Part shown: piece by piece, positions 10,620 to 19,886 of the stretch | How the letters are laid out: the number at the start of each line of letters is the position of its first letter | How positions within the stretch are numbered: the first letter of the stretch is position 1 | From: Craspedostauros australis | Taxonomy: Eukaryota; Bacillariophyta; Bacillariophyceae; Mastogloiales; Achnanthaceae | DNA: 64,000 nt | Assembly: GCA_026770025.1 (NCBI GenBank) | Contig: JAMXDE010000022.1 | Span: forward strand, 558,001 to 622,000 | Direction: 5' to 3' | Translations under genes and position numbers: made by a program | The notes under the pieces: generated by a model | Databases searched by the model: none | What the model was told of the DNA's origin: nothing | What the model saw: the letters and a program-made list of their open reading frames with translations, nothing else

Positions 10620-13600
10620 TCACGCAGCGACCTTGTTCTTGTGTGGTCTCTTCTCGACGTCGCCTTCCATGTAGGACGGATCCGTCGAGCTTTCGGTGCC
10701 GCCATCCTCATCTTCCTCATCCGTTTTCGTGGTGAGCAAGGAGCGTGACTTTTGCTTGCAGAAAGACGATTGCATCGTATCCTCCTCATCGCGATGATTG
10801 TGCAGCACGCGGTGCTTGGAAACGCGTGGAGGTGGACACGATCTCGCTGCTGCTGTGATTGCTGTCGCGGATGGAATCGGCATGCCGACGTCTCGTGACG
10901 CTGCGACTGCGGTGCCTCTTGTCGCCAACGTTGCTGTTGCCCTTCTTGCTTTTGGCGGGAGCGACCTCCTGCGCCGCAGATTTGTCCGTGTCATTGCGTT
11001 TGTTGGATTTGCGTGCGGCGGATCGATGGCGCGATCGCGTGGATTGGTTCTTCATTTCCGTGCTCTCGAGAGATGAAGATTTCTTCGCGCGGGAGGATTT
11101 CGGCTTCGACATATCCATAACATCGCTCTTTGACGGAGTCTTCTTCAACGATTCTCCATTCTTGCTTTCGCGTTTGTGTGATGATCGATGCCTTGACCGA
11201 GTTGACGGTTCTGCCGTGGTGGCTGTCATGGCTGTTGTCGAAGCGTCCTGCTGTGGCTGATCACCCACGGACAGCTTGCGCGAGGATCGGTTGAGGTCAC
11301 CCTTTCCGCGCGTTGAACGGTGACGTGACCGCGTGGATGGATTGGTGTCATCCATATCCTTCTTGCGCGATGATCTGTTTCTGGAACGGCTGGATGGATC
11401 CGCGGCATTGTCCGATGCCTCTTCCGTCACCTTCAGCTCGCGTTGCTTCCGCGACGACTTCTGCCACGCCAATCTGCCAGTGCGGTTTGGCGTTGACGAG
11501 GTGGCATCCTGCGAGGCCATACGTCCGGCAGGGTCGGGTACACTCTCCTTGCGGCGTGATGACCGATGACGGGATCCCGATCGCAGAGTCGCCTCCGCCG
11601 CATCGGCATTGATATCAGATTTGCACTCGTCACGATTGGTGCGGCCAACCTTGTGCTTGGAACGCGAGGATGGTTCCAACTCTCCCCCATCCTGGCTGCT
11701 GCGATGCGACGAACGATTCTTGCGACGAGTGGATCATTCGCCTCGTGCGGATGCCTCACGGGCGTCACTTGGATCCATCTTCGAGGATGATCCTGTCTTC
11801 GTGCGTCTCGATCGGCCCTCCTTCTGGTGCGACGATCCCAATTCGTTCTGATCCAGTGTGCGTTGATGATGTGATGACGTGATGACTTGCCACCATCGTC
11901 CTTCTTGGATGTCTTGTGTCTGTTCCGCGTTGATGGTGACTTCAAATCACGATCATGGTTGGACTTCTTTTCCAGGTCGGGAACGAGCAAGTTACCTTGG
12001 ACGCGCAGGCGACGCGACGATCCGCTCTTCTTGTGGCTTGTGCTGCCGGCTGTCTGGCTGTGCGATTGTGGGCTGAAGATGGTATCCGATTCGGACGGCG
12101 ACATGAGGATGGAGAAGCTAGTAGTATCTGCGTGCTTCCCTCGACGATGCGGCCGTGATGGTGCTGTTGTGAAGATCCGATGTCGCTCCAAGATTGCCAT
12201 TGCCATTGCCGCTGCTGTTGCTGTTGCTGTTGCTGGAGCACCGTTTCGACAAGCTGGATTTGCCCTTGGACTTGCACTGCGCTTTGGTTTGGTTTCCGCC
12301 AAAGACTTCCCAACTGCGATGGCTGCCGCTGATGCCAACGTGGCGTTGGAACGCCTCGCCTTGCTCTTCTTGGTGGATTCCGTCTTGATTTTCTCCACCT
12401 CACCATTGTCGCAAAGACGACTTGACGACTGCAACTGCAACTGCGACGATGAACCAAACATGGACGTTGCCGTCGTGGTCGCCGTGATGATCGAACCATT
12501 TCGGACCTTGGACGACGTTGTTTTTCTGTTCTGCGCAGCGGCCGAATCGCCGTCTCCCGTCATGAGGCTCTTCGTGCTGCGCCTCATATCCTTTTGGAAG
12601 GTGATGGTCTCACGGTGATCATCGGCATCCTTCTTCGCCTTGGATTTCGCATCGTCGTCGTTGTCATTCTGCTGCTGGCTGGACTTGGATGGCGACAACG
12701 GCGCGTCATTCTCATCATGATCGTCGCTCAACTGACTGCTGCGACTGCTGCGACGGTGGTTTCAGCGGATGACGCGATTCCGCGTTGCTGCTGTCGCCAT
12801 CATCCGGAATCGAAGTGAAACCGGAATCTTCCAACGGCGATGACTCGTGGATCATCGGGATGAAGAGACTGTGGTGACTTCCGCTGTGTTGGCCGGGCGG
12901 TGAAAGGAAGGGCGGCTGATCACCGGCCGTCGACGTCGACGTCGTCATCGGTGCCCGTGGACTCCAACATCGTCGACGATCTCATGATGCTGTGCGGGTC
13001 AAACTGCAGGTCAAGCTGCAGGTCAAACTGCAGGTCAAACTGCGGTATATCCTTGAGATCCGTCGTCATGTTCATGAGGCTGTCATCCAGCGACTTCGTG
13101 TGCGTGATGGACATGGAGCTGCGCGACTGCTGCACCTGCGGTGACTCGCAGTTGAATGACACCTCATCCGGATCATCATGATCGTCATCATTGTCATCAT
13201 TGTCATGCTTATCAAAACTGCCCTTGCGATGATGTGAGGAAAAGAACTTGATGGGCAGACCGAATCGTTTGTGATTGGGAGACACCGGTCGTTGTCTGCG
13301 GCGATTCCTTGTGAGCGGAGACATGAGGATCCCGTTGCGTTGCTGCGGCATTGTTGTTGTTGTTGTTGCTGCTGGTTATTGGAATACTGTTGCGCATACA
13401 GATGATGCACGTCGATTGGCTGTTGTCTGGGTGGAAGTTGGTTTGACTCAGATGCTGCACTTGCTGCTGATGTTGCTGCTGATGAAGAGCCACTGTCGCC
13501 ACATGCGCCTGTTGTACTTGCTGATGAGTCTGATGCTGTATCTGATACTTCTGCTTCTGCAGATTGGCAACCAGAGAGGCCTGCGTCTGCACCATCTGCG

Positions 13601-13730
13601 CCAGGATGTCGATCTTGGCATCGCTGGAAACGGAGGACGGCGTCGTCTGCGGCTGCGGCTGCTTCGGAAAGGAATGGTGGCTCTGGCTGTGAGTGCTGGG
13701 GCTGCCATCGTGCGGCAGCGCAAGTTCATC
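10620..13730 (-). pseudogene. Arg/Ser-rich low-complexity gene with several frame breaks
   Basis: Minus-strand open segments follow each other in different frames: 13595-13212 (Gln/His-rich), 13351-12920 (Asp-rich), 12948-12715, 12731 to about 11860, about 11850 to 10836, and about 10840-10620. Taken together they form one theme. An acidic and Gln-rich N-terminal part is followed by at least six copies of a basic S-x-R-S-R-H-R-S unit (for example PSTRSRHRSTRGK, PSTRSRHRSSHKR, QSTRSRHRSAARK) between about 11720 and 10850, then an acidic tail. An in-frame TGA at about 11731-11733 interrupts the repeat domain. SR-like dipeptides resemble splicing-factor or nuclear-matrix proteins, but no RNA-binding domain is visible. 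It may be a pseudogene, a gene with introns I could not place, or an assembly with slippage errors at repeats. Strand and extent are inferred from the repeat domain. Confidence 0.4.
12994..13042 (-). repeat. 12-bp tandem repeat, four copies
   Basis: A 12-base unit of the form ctgcaggtcaaa is repeated about four times with single-base changes. On the minus strand it encodes the tetrapeptide repeat FDLQ (QFDLQFDLQLDLQFDP), inside the Asp-rich part of the disrupted gene. Confidence 0.8.
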
Positions 13731-13802
13731 GTCGCTTCGGTTGGCTGTGGCTGTGGCTGTGCATGTGGCTGCTCATGTCGTCAATCTGATATTATAGAAT
13801 AC

Positions 13803-13824
13803 TATTCTATTATATAATAGAATA
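13803..13824. repeat. 22-bp perfect AT-rich palindrome
   Basis: The two 11-base arms starting tattctattat are exact reverse complements with no spacer, centred between 13813 and 13814. A shorter related word, tatagaata, lies just upstream. It could form a cruciform or be a protein-binding site; no gene overlaps it. Confidence 0.8.
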
Positions 13825-13830
13825 TAATAC

Positions 13831-14935
13831 TATGGCTCCTCACAGTCTGATATCCCCAATGAGATGGCCTCCGCGGTGGGTCTGTGCGTCCTGGGCCATG
13901 GACCCTCCCCGAGATTTGAGTTTCCAGCGAGAGGAGGCCGTGATTTGGAGAGACACAGATTTTATGGGTTGTCCCTGTGGTGAGAGGATGACCGCCACAG
14001 ACGGACGTAGGCCAGACTGCTTCCATTGTAGTGTGTCCCATGTCGTTCCTTGAAATTTACTGTTGGCGCGAAATCTTCCAACTACGACAACAGCAAAATC
14101 CTCCTTTCTCTTTTCCTCCTTTTCCATTCATGGATCATCGCTGACTCAAAGGGCACAACTGACTCGATCCAAGCTGTCCTGTGGACTATGTGCTTCCCTG
14201 GATCCTTGTCTATTCTCAACACTGAACCCCTGAGGGTCAGCGCAGAGCCGCACCAGTCATGTGAACATTGTTTCTTCATCCTATCTACACCATCTGATCA
14301 ACTCACAATGCAGAACTATTGAATAACTATAACCCAACTCAAGATCAGTACAAACAGCACTATTCTATTCATTGTCAACGCTACTACGAATACTCCTCAG
14401 ACGATCATCCCTTCCGGATCGTGTCACAACAGTACACAAAAAATACAACTGAGCATGGTGTCAGCAACAGAATCCTTTCAGAGCAGGAGAGAACACACAA
14501 TTTCGAGGACGATAGCTCGAAACAGCACCATCACCAGCAACAGCCACTAATGCTAGATAAGATCGTCTTCTGTGTGTCTTGAGGTCTCTCCTTTGCAGCA
14601 CCTACCAGCTCGCAATCGTCTGAATTCATTCTCTACCTTTCGTTGACCCCTCGACATGGTCTCGTGGTTGTTGACGTTCCGACATGCACTCGTCTTGGTC
14701 GACCGAAGTCACACGATCGCTAGTCGTGGATGATTGACGCCGTCGCGCCAAAACCAACCAATCCCCAAACAACCTCCGGTTTCGCGTAACGAAACACGAT
14801 CTTCAACGTGGTGGACTGTCTTCGTACAACATCGTCGACCCAACACAAAGGAGGCAGGGCGAACAGTGAACATTGCAAGCCAGGATTGGGCAGCACTCTC
14901 CAAAATCAACCGCCACAGCGATAGCGACATTGAGA
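13831..14935. other. Intergenic region upstream of the NOPCHAP1-like gene
   Basis: No coding region is supported. Two E2F-type words are present: ttggcgcgaaat at 14063-14074, and tcgcgccaaaa (reverse orientation) at 14743-14753, about 190 bases before the next start codon. No TATA box or repeat boundary is evident. Confidence 0.45.
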
Positions 14936-15778
14936 ATGGAGAATGAGAGCTTGCCTCCGATGCCCAAGTTCCGGCTTGGCAGCGCAGAGAAGGAAGGTCA
15001 AACAAGCGATCTCTTGAACCGACTGCAAGCATTTCTGCCGCAGATCCATGCGGCCAACGAAGGTGAGAATGTTCGCTTGTTGGGTCGGGAGAGTGCCGTT
15101 GCTTTCGCTTTTGGATGTGCGCATGAGAGGATGGGTGCGGTGTGGTATGCTGTTCTGCCTTGCAACCTCAATCCCGGTGCTTTGATCTCACGCTCCGCAA
15201 TCGACTTTTCACTTCTCCGTTTGGAATTCATTGGGATTTCAACAACACAACATGGAAATGACGAACACACACACGCACCGATGTTATCAGCACTTGACGA
15301 TGGAGACGAGGCCGCGCGAGTGGATGTGGGTCTCGGTGAGCAATCGGATAGTGACGACAACGAAGATGACGACGACGACGGTGATTCTGCACCATCCGAT
15401 AGTGGCGACTTCCTCATGAAAGAACGACGACCCAATGTTGATGCTTGCAACTCAGCCAAAGCGGATGCCAATGATGGCGCGAAGGATGGTCCACATAATG
15501 ATTCAGTTGCGGAGAATGAGCATGCAACGCCGACGATACAGATCCAATTCGCATTGGGCGATCTGAGCAGCAATCCGGCGGCGCTTGCCTTGTTGAAGAC
15601 CGACAGCAACAAGGACGGCAGCAATGACGACGATGACGATAAAAGCATTACTGACAATACGTCCGTATCGCAAGATGCCAAGACTGCATTGGTTTCCAAC
15701 ATGCTGAACCAAACAAAGGGAGCGAGCGAATCCGGCCAAGGCAAAAGCAAGAAACCACTGATATCGATCATGGACTGA
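14936..15778 (+). CDS. Probable NOPCHAP1/C12orf45-like snoRNP assembly chaperone, two exons
   Basis: The chosen start is the ATG at 14936; an in-frame ATG at 14873 would add 21 residues of low quality. The N-terminal part has SDLLNRLQAFLPQIHAAN, which resembles the conserved block of the NOPCHAP1 (C12orf45, DUF4598) family that helps load NOP58 onto box C/D snoRNPs. A second block, TIQIQFALGDLSSNPAAL, resembles the family's short C-terminal motif. The open frame runs through a probable intron at 15063-15290: a GTGAGA donor after GAA G, and an acceptor TTATCAG before CACTTGAC. The intron is 228 bases, a multiple of three with no stop. Splicing would remove an ill-fitting Phe/Cys-rich stretch and give a 204-residue acidic protein. 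The family match is from memory of short motifs, so moderate confidence. Confidence 0.6.
   Translation: MENESLPPMPKFRLGSAEKEGQTSDLLNRLQAFLPQIHAANEGENVRLLGRESAVAFAFGCAHERMGAVWYAVLPCNLNPGALISRSAIDFSLLRLEFIGISTTQHGNDEHTHAPMLSALDDGDEAARVDVGLGEQSDSDDNEDDDDDGDSAPSDSGDFLMKERRPNVDACNSAKADANDGAKDGPHNDSVAENEHATPTIQIQFALGDLSSNPAALALLKTDSNKDGSNDDDDDKSITDNTSVSQDAKTALVSNMLNQTKGASESGQGKSKKPLISIMD
15063..15290 (+). other. Likely in-frame intron
   Basis: Donor gtgaga, acceptor ttatcag, 228 bases with T-rich stretches. The encoded peptide is unlike the surrounding acidic protein. Because the length is a multiple of three, retention would not break the frame. Confidence 0.55.
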
Positions 15779-16202
15779 GCTGAAATCTGTTCAAGGTGAA
15801 TATCGATGAGTTGCGATTGACCCGCTGCTCGACGATGGCAATGCCGGTTAATGGATTGAAATAGAGGCAACGCCAGTGCAATTGCGACTGTGGTGTGATG
15901 GTCGCTGATCTTTGCGCGCGGTTGCAACAACTGTAACAACAAATAAACATTGTAGACCGAATGGACCACGTACCTACGAGTTTTTCATTGTAGACGGTAT
16001 CGCAAGCACGTGCTCTCTACCTTTGAAGATAGTGTTCACTTCATATTGCCACAATCTAATTGTCGCTTTGGTTGTTGTTAGTGTTATCATGTTGTTCAAG
16101 GTCAATAAAGTTGCCGATTCAGCTAACAGCCCCTCTCTCAAGCAGACGACGATAAGAACGGTGCGATGATTTGTTGTCCTCCTCGAGCGCTTTTGCAATC
16201 AT

Positions 16203-18002
16203 CTACAGCACCTCAAAGGTGGAATCCTGCGGATTCATCTCACGTAACAGGACGGCGACGCTGGTTGGCGGAATGATGCCAACTTCCGTCACGATGCCGC
16301 TGACGAATTCCGACGGCGTGACATCGTAGAGCAAATGCAGCAACTTGAGATTGGGAACGTCCTTCCATCCCTTGAGTTCGTCGATGTTGTTCGTGGACAT
16401 GTTGGCCAACGAAGATCCGAAGACGGAGGCGGAATTTGTCGTGTCCTCCTTGTCGGACTCCTTGACGGCGGGTTGCGAGGCGATGTTGGGATTTGGCGAG
16501 CGCACCAAGGTATCCGGGTCGCCGAGTTCGTTGAATGTGATGCTCTCCAGCTGGACCCTGTTGGATATCTTGTACGTTTCGCAGCAAACGAGGACGGGTA
16601 TGTGATGATCGTTCGCCAGCATGGCAACGGTGGCCATGCCAACGCGTCCGTAGACAGCGCCGTTGGTCATCAACGCCGACGCACCCAGGAAGACCTTGGT
16701 GACGCGGTGCATGACGTACGTCAGGGCGTTGAGGTTGATGTAGCCGCACCGGATGCCCGTATCTCTGAGCTTGGACAGCAGCTGCTTGCCTTCCCACAAG
16801 GGCCTCGCATCCACGATCCACACGAAGAACTCCTTGTCCTCCTTCTTGGCCATTTCGAGAATGGCCAGGATGGCTTCGGAATGACCAAAGGTGAGGAGGA
16901 TGTCATTCTGCTCTATCTTCTGCAAGGCATGGTGCGCGATGGCTCTGTCCGCGAATTCCATGCGCTCATTCATGTACTGCTCGATGCTGTCCTTGAGGAT
17001 GGCACGCGCTTCCTCGTAGGGCATGTCCCGCGACAAGGCCTGCAGGGCCGACTTGCAGAAGGTGAAGGCATTGCCCATGCTGACGGAGTGCGGTCGGCAG
17101 TGCTGCGTCCAGTATGTGAAGGATGGTTTGAGGACCTCCTGCAGCAAGTGAATGCGGAAATCAATTCGAGCATCATCGGAAGGTGGCACGTAGTCATCGA
17201 GGACCTTGGAGAATACCTCCAGCATGCGCCGGCATCGGGAGTTGCCGCCACGCACTGTGCCAGCAGCGTACCTCATGCCCAATTCCACAACGGCCGGGTG
17301 CAAAGATGACTTGGCCTGGTCGATGGCTTTCGACGATGGTTGTCCTATGCATAGTATTGATGCGTTCGTAATCATGCATGCAAGTTGAGTGAGATGAAAC
17401 GACGGAGAACCTTGAACGTGTTTTAACACAGTGACGTTTATCCAAGCAGGTGCACACGCACAATGATGACAATACCCAGCCATACAGATAACCAGACGCA
17501 CACTCAAACGTCATTTAATCCTGCACTCACCTCTGTGCGGTGGCAGGTGCGAAAATAGTTCGACCCGATTCTCCCTTTCCTTCTTTGCCGCAAGAGCGGC
17601 TGCCTTTGACGCTGCTGCAGCTGCGGCTGCTTTGTCATTGCCTTTGGTCGCTTTGCTGGCCGCATTGTTGGCATTGTTGTTGGTATTGCTGCCCCCCGCA
17701 TTGTTTCCTTTGTTATTTCCTCCCTGCTTGTTGCCTCCTTGCTTGGCGGTGCCATCATTGCTGCTGCCGCTCTTCTCAGATCCTGTCGCAGCTGCTTTGG
17801 CCGCTCGCTGCTTTTCCTGCAACGCTCTTCGCTCGGCCTTGGTGAGCTTGGGCTTCTTGGGTGGGATGACGAGGTTGGGCGGCGGCGCCTTCTTCTCCCT
17901 CTTCGGCTTGGCCCCGCCTGCGTCTGCCTTTGCAGCACCTGCTGCTGTTGTCTGTGGCTGCTGTTGCTGGTTGGTAGCCTTGCCTGCTTCTTCTGCTGTC
18001 AT
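16203..18002 (-). CDS. EIF2B4: Translation initiation factor eIF2B subunit delta, two exons, 537 aa
   Basis: eIF2B is the guanine-nucleotide exchange factor that recharges eIF2 with GTP; delta is one of its regulatory-core subunits in the cytosol. Exon 1 (18002-17531) encodes a Lys/Ala/Asn/Gly-rich disordered N-terminus with KLTKAERRALQEKQRAAKAA and ends LFSHLPPHR, both usual in delta subunits. The intron is 17530-17345 (donor GTGAGT, acceptor GCATAG). Exon 2 (17344-16203) carries the conserved fold: LHPAVVELGMRYAAGTVRG, CRPHSVSMGNA, VTKVFLGASALMTNGAVYGRVG, HHIPVLVCCETYK, LHLLYDVTPSEFVSG and EVGIIPPTSVAVLLRE. The joined length of 1614 bases is an exact codon multiple. A short insertion after NELGDPDTLVRSPN (about 40 residues, Ser/Asn/Asp-rich) departs from the animal protein. 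The gene faces the NOPCHAP1-like gene tail to tail, 424 bases apart. Confidence 0.95.
17345..17530 (-). other. Intron of the eIF2B delta gene
   Basis: Minus-strand donor GTGAGTGCAGG follows CACAGAG; acceptor CTATGCATAG precedes GACAACC. Joining gives HLPPHR-G-QPSSKAIDQ with phase 1 preserved. Length 186 bases. Confidence 0.85.
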
Positions 18003-18664
18003 GATTGCGCGTTTGCTCTAAAGAGTTTGTCTGCTGGATTGGGTGCTCTTGTGCTTGGAGTGTTGCGAGTGAACGTGGAAGACGCTCTTTCGGTTGCTTG
18101 GCTGATTGACTATTGCGAATGATGGCTTGTTTGTATTACACGATGAATGATGGATGATGAATGATGGATGATGAATGATGAATGATGGCAGCGAACAAAA
18201 GCTCGCTTCAAGAGGAAGCGTTTCGGGGGATGGATCTTATGATGGTTGTGGTTACAGTTCGTGGATGTGCGGACAACAGTGGACGTGGTTGTTGTCGTTG
18301 CTTCCCGCAAACACGCGCCATTTCGCAAACGTGCATCTGTCACGGGTCGACGGACATACATATTTGATGACATGCGACGAGACATAGTCGTATCATACCA
18401 CTCCATTCTAATCTAGTTTTTTGTCAACGGAGCACGGGGGAGCAACTCAACTCAACTCTGCTCGCTTCGTGTATTTCATCGCATGCCGGACATGCACACA
18501 CGCATGATCTACCGCACTATTAGAGAGTCAGCAGAGGGTAAAGCCAGCCTCATTTGTCGGAGTCCGCTGATTATGCCGTTACAACATGTTGCGCAAGAAC
18601 ATTAATACGTGGGATATCTCCCTCTCTCTCTCTCTCTCTCACCACGTGACCCTGCAGTCACCCA
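18003..18664. other. Spacer between the eIF2B delta start and the 3' end of the plastid-targeted gene
   Basis: Holds the eIF2B delta promoter side. Two microsatellites are seen: gatgaatgatg-type repeats at 18145-18187 and (tc)n at 18621-18640. No additional gene was recognised. Confidence 0.6.
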
Positions 18665-19534
18665 TCACTGCGCCGGCTTGGCGACAAACTCACCGACGTA
18701 TCGAAATTCCGTTAATATGCCGGCAACCTGAAAGATCCCCCACATTCCGCCCGTCTTCTCCGTCACGTCCTTCTTGCACGTGACGGTACCATCCCGCAAC
18801 ACCAACGCCGCGTCACTGGTCTTGTCCAACGCTGTCCCATCCTCACGTTCCAACCGCGCCTGGAAGTAGTACCGTTCCGATTGGCGCGGCAGCATGGGAT
18901 CGGTGTCTGGGAATTGCGCGTCCATCGACAGCAGGAGGTAGGTTTGCTCGTCCTTCGTGGAATACTCCTCATCCCAGCCCCACACCTTTGTGATTTGCAA
19001 GGCCTTGCTATCGTACTGTGTCATTTCGGAGTACCCGTCACCGCGCAATCGGATGGAGACCGAGCCTGAGTAGAAGACCTGTGGAGTTTCGTCGACGTCG
19101 TCCTTGTCATTCGATGGTTGACTCGAAAATCGGTACCGGAATGCCCAAACGGAGTCTGCCAATTTGGTGATCGGCTTTGGTGTCATCATGCCAGGAGCAG
19201 CAGTGCTGTCGTTTGACGAACTGGATACGTCGGCGTCGCGCAGTTGCTCTTCCAGCTCCTTGGCCTGTTCTCGCAGGCGGTTGGCCTGCTGCAGCAGATC
19301 GGAGGATGCATCATTCTCCTCTTCGTTTTCGTTGGATTGCGAATGGAAGAGAACGGGCGTGTGACGCCTTGTTGTTCTTGTGTTGGAGGTTGTGGATGGA
19401 TGGAAGGCTGCCCGTGCAGCAGTGACGATGGCGATGTCTGATCGTTGGAACATGACTGGCGAGAACGCAGCAACGGACCAAGCGCTTGCCGCCACCATCA
19501 ACACGGCTTGTGCTGCGATCCACAGCTTCGTCAT
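18665..19534 (-). CDS. Plastid-targeted protein of unknown function, 289 aa
   Basis: The frame opens at 19564, but the Met at 19534 gives the better signal peptide: MTKLWIAAQAVLMVAASAWS. It is followed by VAA-FSPVMF, which fits the heterokont ASAFAP-type rule of a Phe right after signal cleavage. A Ser/Thr/Arg-rich transit-like stretch follows. Together these predict import into a four-membrane plastid. After a coiled-coil-like segment (LLQQANRLREQAKELEEQLRDA, about residues 77-98) comes a soluble domain with DSVWAFRYRFSSQP, VFYSGSVSIRLRGDGYSEM, KVWGWDEEYS and ERYYFQARLERED. It ends GGMWGIFQVAGILTEFRYVGEFVAKP. The alternating strands suggest a beta-barrel or lipocalin-like fold, but I recognise no named family. 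It is an intact single-exon gene. Confidence 0.8.
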   Translation of the reverse strand: MTKLWIAAQAVLMVAASAWSVAAFSPVMFQRSDIAIVTAARAAFHPSTTSNTRTTRRHTPVLFHSQSNENEEENDASSDLLQQANRLREQAKELEEQLRDADVSSSSNDSTAAPGMMTPKPITKLADSVWAFRYRFSSQPSNDKDDVDETPQVFYSGSVSIRLRGDGYSEMTQYDSKALQITKVWGWDEEYSTKDEQTYLLLSMDAQFPDTDPMLPRQSERYYFQARLEREDGTALDKTSDAALVLRDGTVTCKKDVTEKTGGMWGIFQVAGILTEFRYVGEFVAKPAQ

Positions 19535-19886
19535 TGCAATACTCCCGACCATTATTGGATTCAAAGCGCTCGATTGGACAATGTTGCTTGATCCAGTTGT
19601 GTCTGTGATTGTGTTGGATGGAGGTGAACCTTGATGTTGCGAGTGTCAGAATGAGGGTTGCTGACACTTTTGTGCTTGCTGAAGTTTGTGTGGACCTCTT
19701 CTCGAAAAAACAGATCTTGTGTGACGTCACAAAAACGCCTGAACTCGTGACTCAGATCAAGGTCTTCCATCGAGGAGATGCACTCTACATGCTGTTCACA
19801 ACGAGGACTACGAGGCAACTTCATTCTCTATCCTGGAATACATTTAACTTTCAATTGCATTCTCTCTGCCCTGCGCGTTGTCCCCG

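Noticed and set aside
11887-12618. 243-codon plus-strand frame with hydrophobic Val/Ala runs
   Set aside because: It is the complement of Arg/Ser/Asp-rich codons on the minus strand; the apparent membrane segments are artefacts.
14998-15969. 323-codon minus-strand frame rich in Ser and Leu
   Set aside because: Antisense to the NOPCHAP1-like gene; composition comes from Asp/Glu/Ser codons read backwards.
16335-17309. 324-codon plus-strand frame
   Set aside because: Antisense shadow of eIF2B delta exon 2.
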